A stretch of 64,000 nt of DNA from CALWOS01 sp963595735 (GTDB lineage: Bacteria; Bacillota; Clostridia; Oscillospirales; Oscillospiraceae). The notes below the pieces were generated by a model that was given only the letters and a program-made list of their open reading frames with translations, made no database searches and was not told where the DNA came from. The stretch is from the NCBI GenBank assembly GCA_963595735.1, contig CAVBJJ010000004.1, positions 1 through 64,000 of the forward strand. Direction: 5' to 3'. Made by a program: the position numbers and the translations under genes. Positions 26,701-33,754 of this stretch are shown here, one piece after another (within the stretch, counting starts at the first letter, position 1; each line of letters begins with the position of its first letter).

Positions 26701-27378
26701 AAGATAGGAGGTCGTTGCCTTGGAGGTGTAGTCGTCCTTGCCGTTGTCATAGTCCGTAGAACCGTGACTGTCAAAAATGACCACGCCGCCATCCTCAATG
26801 GCGTCTGCAATGGCGTCCACCGTTGCCGCTTCGGTCTTATAATAGTAGTAGGTACCGCCGGCAGCGGAGGCAATGCGCGCCGCTTCGGTCTGATACTGCC
26901 GGGTAAAGGAGCCGTCCAGTCCGAAATACGGCTGGAACAAATAGACATCCGACCCATGGGAGCTGCCCCGGGGGGCGTAGGACTGGATCTGCACATCCGG
27001 CGTGTTGTCCTCCGTCTCCGGCTCCTGCGCCGCGTCCATGATATCCTGCAGATAGGTGGAGTAGGAGCAGGTGACCCCATCCTCCGTCTGCCAGAACACG
27101 CAGCCGTCACCGTTTAAGGAAACGGAGCCGTCCTTGACTTCCTCTGCCGATTCCAGATAATCGTAGATCCTCTGGATGGAATCGTCGGCGTTTTTTCGCG
27201 TCGACCCTTCCTGTGCAACCGCGTATACATCCTCAAAGATAGCGTCCGCGATCGTGTAATCCACCTCGTCCGAAGGGGGATTTCCCGTTCCGTCGGAACC
27301 GGCCGCAAGCGCGCTGACCGGCAGGAGCATTACCACCGCCAGCAGCAGCGCTACCAGTTTTTGAAAAAAGTGCTTCAT
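23794..27378 (-). CDS. SLH-anchored surface protein with a clan CD cysteine-peptidase-like N-terminal domain
   Basis: A 1194-residue exported protein. Signal peptide 1-25 (VSALA cleavage). Residues ~140-345 look like a caspase/gingipain/clostripain fold: strand VVIFDSHG (H205), then LLWMAIC (C281) followed by AVYGYSQSV, the order and spacing of the clan CD His-Cys dyad. Then an unrecognised beta-rich region (~380-740) including an MSCRAMM/Listeria-type repeat-like part (YHFVGWVENP). Next come two tandem chitobiase-C-terminal-like domains (~754-835 and ~836-915), nine Gly, a beta-repeat domain (~930-1010) and three SLH domains (~1015-1194). The C-terminal third is closely similar to that of the next gene at DNA level. 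The peptidase call rests on motif pattern only. Promoter region: see 27438-27648. Confidence 0.8.
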   Translation of the reverse strand: MKHFFQKLVALLLAVVMLLPVSALAAGSDGTGNPPSDEVDYTIADAIFEDVYAVAQEGSTRKNADDSIQRIYDYLESAEEVKDGSVSLNGDGCVFWQTEDGVTCSYSTYLQDIMDAAQEPETEDNTPDVQIQSYAPRGSSHGSDVYLFQPYFGLDGSFTRQYQTEAARIASAAGGTYYYYKTEAATVDAIADAIEDGGVVIFDSHGSTDYDNGKDDYTSKATTSYLCIQSGEGLTEEDYKDGHAVYGGGSGRMKYYQVDGTAIANHMDRTANNGLLWMAICLGMATDGLESPLMEKGMGAVYGYSQSVTFVGDYTFEEAFYDSLLVGNDISTAIRDMKERCGEWDYSSQIVAANNMPSNYIVETAEDAVKKKAAFPIVVSAEDAYPGHGKVDTVQTVNSTWALMNQYNLTVQTDSDNEQNTVETRGTMITAKPAVGYYASGCTVSPEGAAVVKQDGNVFRVSAMREDCTVTIHFAAKTAATIHFVVPDGVTQADMNSYVGETVDLPKPQGTPESVAQAYHFVGWVENPVLTPVEAADYGKAGEAYALNGTEVTLYALYQYFATPEGTTPHFYELKEEPADWSGTYVITGGGRALVCDGSQSGLEMGNASAAVSLESAGMGLANGELTGVSGTYAVQIVEIPGTGAEGVAPKYAIRLGGASNAMYLACRSNTDQLNTSADFGSTFARWTITWEGGHMVCKNARYPSRTLQFCTNGQYFRCVTSVAKDTAPLTLYRGDESSLWYTTNLSSEVPETVAAPEISPNGGSFTDSQQVTITCATEGAEIYYTTNGSTPSASSSLYSEPIILTETTTIQAVAVKSGMIDSQVTTASFTKEAVQEAAATPEISPNGGSFTDSQQVTITCATEGASIYYTTDGSIPSASSTLYSEPITVTATTTIQAIAVKDEMAGSQVASATFTKRSAGGGGGGGGGSASASYAVSVAPCQNGTVTVNPKSAGKGDVVTITVSPERGYQLEQLRVTDANGNTLSLTEKGDGKYTFSMPGSKVTVTAAFQSEPVQPENPFTDVPDDAYYKDAVLWAVQQHITDGTSAAAFSPDASCTRGQMVTFLWRAAGSPKVSGSNMFADVSNDAYYYDAVLWAVQKGITAGTSSTSFDPDAAVTRGQTVTFLYRAAGEPAVSGSDFSDVEAGSYYADAVAWASRNGITSGTGAGRFSPQEDCTRSQIVTFLYRQSGIDNK

Positions 27379-27437
27379 GTTTTCTTCTCCCTGTCTCTCT
27401 GTGTTTCATATTCTACCTATTACAAACGCAGGCGGAA

Positions 27438-27648
27438 GAGTTAGTTCCGTCTAACTCCAAACTAAAGTAATACCTGATATTTTTCCTCCTTTCGGCTCCC
27501 CGCCGCCCGTGGCATTTTTCAAATCATACAATACATCTGGAAGTAATTGGTTTTTGCGGTTAGTTTTGACTAACTGTAAATCAAAACAAAGACCCGGATA
27601 TCCGCTGGATACCCTGGTAAAATCTTTCGCATGATTAGCCGAAGCTAA
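27438..27648 (-). promoter_or_regulatory. Three operator-like inverted repeats upstream of the SLH gene pair
   Basis: Three copies of TTAG-N6-CTAA lie upstream of the 1194-residue surface protein: 27438-27457 (arms GAGTTAG/CTAACTC), 27559-27574 (GTTAGT/ACTAAC) and 27635-27648 (TTAGC/GCTAA). The inner bases differ but keep pairing in two of the three. The first is about 60 bases from the start codon, near the expected promoter. A TAGAAT at about 27405 (minus strand) may be the -10 element. The pattern looks like repeated sites for one dimeric regulator, which I cannot name. Confidence 0.5.
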
Positions 27649-27793
27649 CCCATGTTCCCAAAAACACCCCTGCTGCTTGCGGCTTTCGCTTTTTCCGCAA
27701 TGCACAGGGAGAAAAACTTTACAATCGATATCGCACTCTTTATTCGAGTGATTGACAACAGTTTGCGCAATAGATTTTTGTTTATAAACGGAC

Positions 27794-27840
27794 ATTGTAC
27801 CACAGGAAATTTCCTGTGGTACAATGGGGCGCCCCATTGT
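27794..27840. repeat. Two overlapping perfect palindromes in the 650-base gap upstream of the SLH genes
   Basis: 27794-27825 is a perfect 32-base palindrome (half: ATTGTACCACAGGAAA). 27821-27840 is a perfect 20-base palindrome (ACAATGGGGC / GCCCCATTGT). They share ACAAT, so in single-stranded form only one can form fully. A wider inverted repeat, CAACAGTTTG at 27756-27765 with CAAACTGTTG at 27907-27916, flanks them. The rest of the gap 27379-28028 holds the operator-like sites and a tRNA terminator; no gene is visible. Confidence 0.8.
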
Positions 27841-27994
27841 CATCATTTTTCAATTGTAAGCTTCATTATATCAGCTTATTTAGAAATGTCAATCGCTTTA
27901 GCGCAACAAACTGTTGCAAAACCAACACTAACCGGCAAACACCGCCCCGATCCCGCGCCGGCCACGCAGGATCACAGAAACCTGTAAAAGCAAA

Positions 27995-28026
27995 AATCAC
28001 CCGAAATCCGAAGATTTCAGGTGATT
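27995..28026 (-). terminator. Terminator of the tRNA-Asp/tRNA-Thr unit
   Basis: Stem AATCACC-C-GAAATC with GATTTC-A-GGTGATT (13 pairs, one mismatch) and a 4-base loop. On the minus strand TTTTTG follows. It starts 3 bases past the tRNA-Thr 3' end. Confidence 0.85.
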
Positions 28027-28028
28027 CC

Positions 28029-28104
<76 letters not shown>

Positions 28105-28126
28105 AAATTCCCTCTTTACAAGGATA

Positions 28127-28152
28127 CTGACCCCTTACGGATAAGGGGTCAG
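28127..28152. other. Hairpin between the two tRNAs
   Basis: A perfect 11-bp stem (CTGACCCCTTA / TAAGGGGTCAG) with loop CGGA fills most of the 53-base spacer between tRNA-Asp and tRNA-Thr. No T-run follows on the minus strand, so a processing or spacing role is more likely than termination. Confidence 0.7.
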
Positions 28153-28157
28153 ATCCG

Positions 28158-28234
28158 TGGCGACCCAGAACGGGCTCGAACCGTCGACCTCCAGCGTGAC
28201 AGGCTGGCGTTCTAACCAACTGAACTACTGGGCC
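28158..28234 (-). tRNA. tRNA-Asp (anticodon GTC)
   Basis: On the minus strand a 77-base cloverleaf: acceptor GGCCCAG pairs with CTGGGTC, discriminator G, encoded CCA. The anticodon arm CCAGC-CTGTCAC-GCTGG gives GTC. The T-arm GGTTCGAGCC is present. It is the first gene of the tRNA pair. Confidence 0.96.
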
Positions 28235-28334
28235 TCGCCTCAACTGCTTCGCTAGTATATAATAAAATCCGCCGCTTGTCAATAACCTTTTTCAAAAAAA
28301 TTAAACTTTTTTTGCAGACCCCCGGCAAAGCTGC

Positions 28335-28363
28335 TTGTTTCCCAAAAAAGATTGTGATAGAAT
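28335..28363 (+). promoter_or_regulatory. Promoter of the stalk-domain protein gene
   Basis: TTGTTT (28335-28340), a 17-base spacer and an extended -10 TG-A-TAGAAT (core 28358-28363), 49 bases before the ATG. Confidence 0.6.
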
Positions 28364-28411
28364 TAAATTGTATTCGCCGTTTTTTCGGTCAGGAAAGGAG
28401 ACTGCGATTCG

Positions 28412-29575
28412 ATGAAAAAGCAAAAGCTGATTGCCCTGCTGTTGGCGATCGTATTGGTCATTGGCTGCACTTCTCTCAGCACTAGCACCCCCGTCAGCGC
28501 GGCCTCCGTGTATCTGGCCATTGACGATGAACTGCTTCCCAGCATCACGCCCTATATGTACGGCGGCGGCGCTTACCTGCCGTACACGGTGTTTGCCCGC
28601 TTTGGCATTTATAATTCTCATTTTGAAAACAACACCATCTCCCTATACAACAGCAACCGCCAGTTGTATTTCGACCTGACAAACGGCGGCAGCTACGACG
28701 CGGTAAACAACAGCTATACAGCCTCCGCTATTTACCGCAACGGTCTTGTCTATGTTCCCGTCATGTTCTGCGCCAGCTTTTTCGGCGGCTTCAATTACAG
28801 TTATATATATGGTACCTATGGGGACATTTTCCGCCTGACCACCGGCAACCAGCAGCTTACGGACAGCCAGTTTATGAACGCCGCTTCCTCCGCACTACAG
28901 GCCTATGCCGACGCCAGCACGCCCTCTCCCTCCCCCACGCCAAGGCCTTCCCCCAGCCCCAGTCCCAGCCCCCGGCCTGCGCCAAGCCCCTCGCCCTCTC
29001 CCTCCCCCACGCCGGAACCGGAGGAACCGACCCCGGAGCCGGAGGAGGAAGACCGCTCCGGCACAAAAGTATATCTGGCCGTGGAGGACATCTCCGAGCT
29101 ATCGGACGAAACGCTCCAATTGCTCCAGAAGACCCAGTGTACCTTTTTCCTGACTGCGGAACAGCTGCGGGAAAATCCGGCGCTGGCACGGGAGCTGGAC
29201 TGCGCCGGCTGCGGCATCGGCATCGCCTGCGGCACCGATCCGGAAACCAACTTTGCCGCGGCCGCGCCGCTGCTGTTTGAGGCAACCGGCATCTGGCCCA
29301 CCATCATCACCTGTGCCCCGGGCGCGGAGGAAAAGGCCGCCGCCTTTGCCCAGGAGGAGGGGATCGCCCTCTGGGAGCCGGGGATTGACGGCGCAAAGCA
29401 GGAAAACGCCCCCTTGCGCTGGTACACCGACCTGATTTCTGCCTGCCCCGGCTTTGCCAATGTCCGCATTGCCGGCGAAAACGCCAGCGACAGCCTGCTT
29501 TCCGCACTGCTGCAATATCTGCAAAAGAGCAAGTATTCAATCGGCATGGTCCGCGAGACCGCATTTTTGGAATAA
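28412..29575 (+). CDS. Exported stalk-domain protein with a degenerate polysaccharide-deacetylase-like C-terminus
   Basis: A 387-residue secreted protein. The N-terminus is a signal peptide; LVIGC fits a lipobox, but VSAA further on could be a signal peptidase I site, so the anchor type is undecided. Residues ~32-150 match copper-amine-oxidase-N-like stalk domains (Y-L-P-Y-T-V-F, N-G-L-V-Y-V-P-V). A Ser/Pro-rich linker with tandem PSPSP and PEPEEP runs ~172-220. Residues ~225-385 look like the NodB/polysaccharide deacetylase fold (TFFLTAEQLRENPAL, CGIGIACG, WPTIITCAPG) but lack the usual metal-binding HxxxH and Asp motifs, so activity is doubtful. ATG follows AGGAAAGGAGACTGCGATTCG. The next gene starts 67 bases later. 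Confidence 0.7.
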   Translation: MKKQKLIALLLAIVLVIGCTSLSTSTPVSAASVYLAIDDELLPSITPYMYGGGAYLPYTVFARFGIYNSHFENNTISLYNSNRQLYFDLTNGGSYDAVNNSYTASAIYRNGLVYVPVMFCASFFGGFNYSYIYGTYGDIFRLTTGNQQLTDSQFMNAASSALQAYADASTPSPSPTPRPSPSPSPSPRPAPSPSPSPSPTPEPEEPTPEPEEEDRSGTKVYLAVEDISELSDETLQLLQKTQCTFFLTAEQLRENPALARELDCAGCGIGIACGTDPETNFAAAAPLLFEATGIWPTIITCAPGAEEKAAAFAQEEGIALWEPGIDGAKQENAPLRWYTDLISACPGFANVRIAGENASDSLLSALLQYLQKSKYSIGMVRETAFLE

Positions 29576-29642
29576 GGGCGTTTTTCCGCAGATTCCCGTA
29601 CGGAATACGGAATAAACGCCACAGGAAGGAAGACAAAAAACT

Positions 29643-30386
29643 ATGACACAGCAAAAACCACTCAAAGCCGTTGTTCTGGCCGCCGGAAAAGGCACCCGTA
29701 TGCAAACCGACGGCTGTGATCTGCCCAAGGTGCTGCGCCTGGCCTGTGACCGGCCGCTGCTGGCCTGGGTTTTGGACGCGCTGGATTTTATCTCCCCGGA
29801 AAACACCGTGCTGGTCGTCGGCTACCAGCGGGAAAAGGTGCAGGCCGCCTTCCCCCAATATGTCAGCGCCGTGCAGGAGCAGCAGCTCGGCACCGGCCAC
29901 GCCGTTATGGCCGCCTTTTCCGCGCTGGAGGATTATGACGGCGACCTGCTGATCTGCTGCGGGGATATGCCCCTGCTGAAAAAGGAAACCTACACCGCCC
30001 TCTGCGACCGCCACCGGGAAAGCGGCGCCGCCTGCACCATCCTCAGCGGCAGCACGGACATTCCCCTGCCCTATGGCCGGATCCTCCGGGATACTGCTGG
30101 CAAATTCATCGGCATGGTGGAGGACAAGGACTGCACCCCGGAACAAAAGCAAATCCGGGAACTGAACAGCGGCGTGTATATCTTCCACGCCCCGGCGCTC
30201 CGGGCTGTGCTGGGACAGCTCCGTCAGGATAACGCCCAGGGCGAATACTACCTGACCGACGCTCCGCTGTTCATGCAGCAGCAGGGCGCAAAGGTCGAGG
30301 TCTGCCAGCGGGATCTGGGCATGGAGATTTTGGGCGTAAACACTCCCCAGCAGTTGGCCGAGGTGGAAGCCCAGCTGAAAAAGTAA
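29643..30386 (+). CDS. Stand-alone GlmU-type nucleotidyltransferase (UDP-GlcNAc pyrophosphorylase domain)
   Basis: A 247-residue cytoplasmic enzyme matching only the N-terminal half of GlmU, which joins GlcNAc-1-phosphate and UTP to make UDP-GlcNAc. Signatures: VVLAAGKGTRM (10-20), EQQLGTGHAVMAA, CGDMPLL, NSGVYIF, and the ending MEILGVNTPQQLAEVE typical of this clade. The left-handed beta-helix acetyltransferase half is absent, and the following bases give no sign of it. Either the acetyltransferase is encoded elsewhere or the enzyme has a different sugar substrate. The ATG follows AGGAAGGAAGACAAAAAACT. Confidence 0.85.
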   Translation: MTQQKPLKAVVLAAGKGTRMQTDGCDLPKVLRLACDRPLLAWVLDALDFISPENTVLVVGYQREKVQAAFPQYVSAVQEQQLGTGHAVMAAFSALEDYDGDLLICCGDMPLLKKETYTALCDRHRESGAACTILSGSTDIPLPYGRILRDTAGKFIGMVEDKDCTPEQKQIRELNSGVYIFHAPALRAVLGQLRQDNAQGEYYLTDAPLFMQQQGAKVEVCQRDLGMEILGVNTPQQLAEVEAQLKK

Positions 30387-30405
30387 AAAAGCAAAATATG
30401 AAACG

Positions 30406-30439
30406 ACCCTGCGGTCTGGCTGATGTCAGACCGCAGGGT
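30406..30439. terminator. Bidirectional terminator between convergent genes
   Basis: A perfect 13-bp stem (ACCCTGCGGTCTG / CAGACCGCAGGGT) with an 8-base loop, then TTTTGCTTTAT. It lies 19 bases past the nucleotidyltransferase stop and 28 bases before the end of the AraC-type regulator gene. Confidence 0.88.
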
Positions 30440-30467
30440 TTTGCTTTATACATTATTACATATGCTG

Positions 30468-31733
30468 TTATTTTTCCTCCGGGCGGCTGTCCTGAAGGCG
30501 AACCTTGTATTGCTTGGGCGTTTCGCCGGTAATGCGCTTGAAAACCTTGGTAAAGTAGCTTTGATCCTCAAAGCCCACCACGCCGGCGATCTCCAGCAGG
30601 CTCAGCTCGCTGTCCCGGAGCAGCTCCACACTGCGCTCGATCCGCATCCGGCTGAGGTACTCGGTAAAGCTGGTCTGCATCTCCTGCCGAAACAGCTTGG
30701 AGAGATAATTTTCGCTGACGAACAGGCGGCGCGCCAGGGTCTTGAGCGTGACCTTTTCCATGTAGTGCGCCGTGATATACAGCAGCGCCTGGGCCGTGAT
30801 GCCGGACAGCTCCCGGTTTTCGCCGAAAATTTCCACAGCAAACAGCGTGATCACATTTTTCGCCCAGGCGTAAATATCCTCCGGGGAAGTGCCCACACCG
30901 GAGACCCGGAACAGACCGTTGTCCTCTCCCATGACCTTTTGCAGGGTGCCCTCGTCCCGGAAAATGCTGTGCGCCATTTCTCCGAACAGCCAGATGATCC
31001 GCTCCTTGACATCGTCCGTGCTCATGCCCTCGCCGCCAAGCAGCTCCTGGATATAGACCTTTAAGCAGGCAACGGCTTCCTCCCGCCGTCCCTCCCGGGT
31101 CAGCCGCAGCAGGGTCTGCTCCAGCTCCACGCTGGCGGGCACCTTTGTCAAAATCGGCTCGCCGCACCACTTGCTCTCGTTCAGCTGGGCGTTGGTGTCC
31201 AGCTGGCGCTTGTGCCGGGCGGCGATCTGCACCAGGTCGTGCTCCTCCCGCCGATCCTTGATTAAGGCGCTGTACAGCAAAACGGAGAGCTTTTGCACCT
31301 GCTCGGTGGTATAGCGGGGCATTTTGGTGATGAACACCGCCGCGCGCGTTAGGGGCAGCGAGGCCGTATTGGACAGAGACGCCGCTTTTTCCAGCAGCCG
31401 CTCGTCGCTTTCCTCCACCGCCAGGGGACCGGCCACCACACAGCCGCGATAGCCCGACTCCGTTACCAGCGGCACCGCGATATGCACCAGTCCGCTTGGG
31501 CAATAGTACACATACGGCTCCTCCAGCTGGCTTGCCAGATTCATGGAAAAGATCCGGCTTTGGCTGCACTCACTGTCCTGATGGGAAACGGCAAAAAACT
31601 TGCAGATCTTTTTGTCGATCTGGAATTCCCTTTCTACCGTGCCGTCCGGACGATAGACGCTGATCGGCACACCGGTGCAGGTGCTGTACGCCTCAAGAAT
31701 CTCCCATTGATTGCCCTTGCAAAACGCTGCCAC
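30468..31733 (-). CDS. AraC-family transcriptional regulator with an N-terminal PocR sensor domain
   Basis: A 421-residue regulator. Residues ~10-165 fit the PocR domain (ligand-binding, PAS-related; note YYCPSGLVHIAVPLV and several Cys). A helical middle follows, and the C-terminal ~100 residues are a double helix-turn-helix AraC domain (LARRLFVSENYLSKLFRQEM, IAGVVGFEDQSYFTKVFKR). The first codon is GTG at 31733, after ACGGAGGGAAACCGT. PocR regulators elsewhere control diol degradation; no such genes are adjacent, so the effector is unknown. It is transcribed divergently from the beta-CASP nuclease gene. Confidence 0.9.
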   Translation of the reverse strand: MAAFCKGNQWEILEAYSTCTGVPISVYRPDGTVEREFQIDKKICKFFAVSHQDSECSQSRIFSMNLASQLEEPYVYYCPSGLVHIAVPLVTESGYRGCVVAGPLAVEESDERLLEKAASLSNTASLPLTRAAVFITKMPRYTTEQVQKLSVLLYSALIKDRREEHDLVQIAARHKRQLDTNAQLNESKWCGEPILTKVPASVELEQTLLRLTREGRREEAVACLKVYIQELLGGEGMSTDDVKERIIWLFGEMAHSIFRDEGTLQKVMGEDNGLFRVSGVGTSPEDIYAWAKNVITLFAVEIFGENRELSGITAQALLYITAHYMEKVTLKTLARRLFVSENYLSKLFRQEMQTSFTEYLSRMRIERSVELLRDSELSLLEIAGVVGFEDQSYFTKVFKRITGETPKQYKVRLQDSRPEEK

Positions 31734-31753
31734 ACGGTTTCCCTCCGTTTCTG

Positions 31754-31845
31754 TTTTTCGTGGGAAGTCCCCACGAAAAATTTGGTAAAATTAGTATCTG
31801 CATTTCAAATTACCATTATTATATCACAACTTCGGCAATTGTCCA
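31754..31845 (-). promoter_or_regulatory. Promoter and 5'-leader hairpin of the PocR-AraC gene
   Basis: On the minus strand: TGGACA (31840-31845), a 16-base spacer and an extended -10 TG-A-TATAAT (core 31818-31823). The ~80-base leader contains an 11-bp hairpin (31754-31764 with 31770-31780; TTTTTCGTGGG / CCCACGAAAAA), just upstream of the ribosome site. The 381-base divergent gap 31734-32114 otherwise holds the nuclease promoter. Confidence 0.6.
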
Positions 31846-32034
31846 TAAAAACCGCAGGAAATCGCACAATTTTTTATCTAATTCGGAACGAAACCGCCGT
31901 TTCTGTCCCCCGAACTACCATATCTGGCGGTTTTTGCCGCCAAAAGCAGGGCTGCGGCACATCCCGTATCCATCCGCCACCGGCGGACAGTGTGGCAAGC
32001 CGGGAATTTTCTTCCATTGTTTACAGCTTTTACA

Positions 32035-32063
32035 TGGACGAATACCAACAACTGTGGTATAAT
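32035..32063 (+). promoter_or_regulatory. Promoter of the beta-CASP nuclease operon
   Basis: TGGACG (32035-32040), a 17-base spacer and an extended -10 TG-G-TATAAT (core 32058-32063), 51 bases before the ATG. Confidence 0.7.
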
Positions 32064-32114
32064 TGCCGCGTTCATTACCCTCCCCTCCGGAGCGGAAACA
32101 AGGAGTTGACATAG

Positions 32115-33734
32115 ATGAAACTTACTTTTCTCGGTGCCTGCCACGAAGTGACCGGCAGCTGCACCCTGATCGAGATCAACGGAAAATACGGTCTGGTAGA
32201 CTACGGCATGGAGCAGGGAAGAAACCTGTATGAAAACGAAGATCTCCCCGTCAAGCCCGGGGACATTGATTTTCTGCTTTTGACCCACGCCCATATCGAC
32301 CACTCCGGTATGATCCCTCTCCTGTACAAAAACGGTTTTCAGGGGCAGGTTTTCTCCACAGATGTCACCGCGCAGCTGTGCCAGATCATGCTCCGCGACA
32401 GCGCCCACATCCAGATGCAGGAGGCCGAGTGGAAAAGCCGCAAGGCCATCCGCGCCGGCGGAAGCGCACTGGAACCGGTTTACGATATCAACGACGCCGA
32501 GGGCGCACTGGAGCTGTTCGTCCCCTGCACCTACGGCCAGATGGTGGATGTTGCCCCCGGCGTGCAGTGCCGCTTTACGGACATTGGCCACCTGCTTGGC
32601 TCCTCCTGCATCGAGGTCTGGCTGACCGAGGGCGGCGAGACCCGTAAAATCGTCTTCTCCGGCGATGTGGGCAATATCAACCAGCCCATTCTGAAGGACC
32701 CCAACACCGTGGACGAGACCGACTATCTGCTGATCGAGTCCACCTATGGCGACCGGCTACACCCGGAGCGCCCGGATTATATCTCCATTCTGGCCGACTA
32801 CATCCAGCGCACCTTTGACCGGGGCGGCAATGTGGTCATCCCCTCGTTTGCCGTGGGACGCACCCAGGAGCTGCTGTACTTCATCCGCGAGATCAAGGAG
32901 CAGGGACGCATCCACGGCCACGACGGCTTTTCCGTGTATGTTGACAGCCCCCTTGCCAACGAGGCCACCCGCATTTTCCAGAACTGCAACCCCGCCTATC
33001 TGGACGAGGACGCCCGCGCGCTCATCAACCGCGGTATCAACCCCCTGGTGTTCCCCGGGCTGAAAACCTCCATCTCCGCGGACGACTCCAAGGCCATCAA
33101 CTTTGACCCCACCCCCAAGGTCATTCTCTCCGCCTCCGGTATGTGCGACGCCGGCCGTATCCGGCACCACCTCAAGCACAACCTGTGGCGGGGCGATTCC
33201 ACCGTGCTGTTCGTGGGCTACCAGTCCGAGGGCACCCTGGGACGCATTCTGCATGACGGCGCAAAGACCGTGAAGCTGTTCGGCGAGGATGTCGCCGTCC
33301 ACGCGGAGATCGGCGTGCTGCCCGGCATCAGCGGCCACGCGGACAAGGCCGGGCTGCTGGCCTGGATCGACGCTTTCTCCAAAAAGCCCCGCCAGGTCTT
33401 TGTCAACCACGGCGAGGACACCGTCACGGACACCTTTGCCCAGACCATTCAGGAGACCTTCGGCATCCCCGCCTACGCCCCCTACAGCGGCGCGGCATAC
33501 GACCTGCTGGCCGGTGAGTTCCTCCGCCGTCCCGCCGGCATCCCCATCGAGCGCAGCGCCAACGAGGTCGCCATGACCGAGGGACGCCGCCGGGGCAACG
33601 CCCTGTATGCCCGGGTCGTGGAAGCACTGGATCAGCTTTCCGCCACTGTGCGCAGCTGCGAGGGGTATTCCAACAAAGAGCTGGAACAGCTGGAAAAGCA
33701 GCTGCGTAAGCTGGAGGAGCATATCCGGAAATAA
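32115..33734 (+). CDS. Metallo-beta-lactamase fold RNA hydrolase (beta-CASP/CPSF-like)
   Basis: A 539-residue cytoplasmic protein of the MBL-beta-CASP-RMMBL family, related to CPSF73/YmdC-type ribonucleases. Zinc motifs: HAHIDHSG, GHLLGSS, FSGDVGN; the beta-CASP block IPSFAVGRTQELLYFI; ILSASGMCDAGRIRHHL; and ISGHADKAGLL with NHGE near the C-terminus. All expected ligands are present. The final 50 residues are helical and charged. The ATG follows AACAAGGAGTTGACATAG. It heads a run of same-strand genes with hemZ 20 bases downstream; the specific RNA substrate is unknown. Confidence 0.9.
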   Translation: MKLTFLGACHEVTGSCTLIEINGKYGLVDYGMEQGRNLYENEDLPVKPGDIDFLLLTHAHIDHSGMIPLLYKNGFQGQVFSTDVTAQLCQIMLRDSAHIQMQEAEWKSRKAIRAGGSALEPVYDINDAEGALELFVPCTYGQMVDVAPGVQCRFTDIGHLLGSSCIEVWLTEGGETRKIVFSGDVGNINQPILKDPNTVDETDYLLIESTYGDRLHPERPDYISILADYIQRTFDRGGNVVIPSFAVGRTQELLYFIREIKEQGRIHGHDGFSVYVDSPLANEATRIFQNCNPAYLDEDARALINRGINPLVFPGLKTSISADDSKAINFDPTPKVILSASGMCDAGRIRHHLKHNLWRGDSTVLFVGYQSEGTLGRILHDGAKTVKLFGEDVAVHAEIGVLPGISGHADKAGLLAWIDAFSKKPRQVFVNHGEDTVTDTFAQTIQETFGIPAYAPYSGAAYDLLAGEFLRRPAGIPIERSANEVAMTEGRRRGNALYARVVEALDQLSATVRSCEGYSNKELEQLEKQLRKLEEHIRK

Positions 33735-33754
33735 ACCGTATCGGAGCATCCCTT

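Noticed and set aside
23716..27117. An 1133-codon open frame opposite the second SLH gene
   Set aside because: Same reasons: shadow of a GC-rich gene with no family resemblance and no proper ribosome site.
28915..29050. Tandem CCCAGCCCC-type DNA repeat
   Set aside because: It is the coding sequence of the Ser/Pro linker of the stalk-domain protein, in frame throughout.
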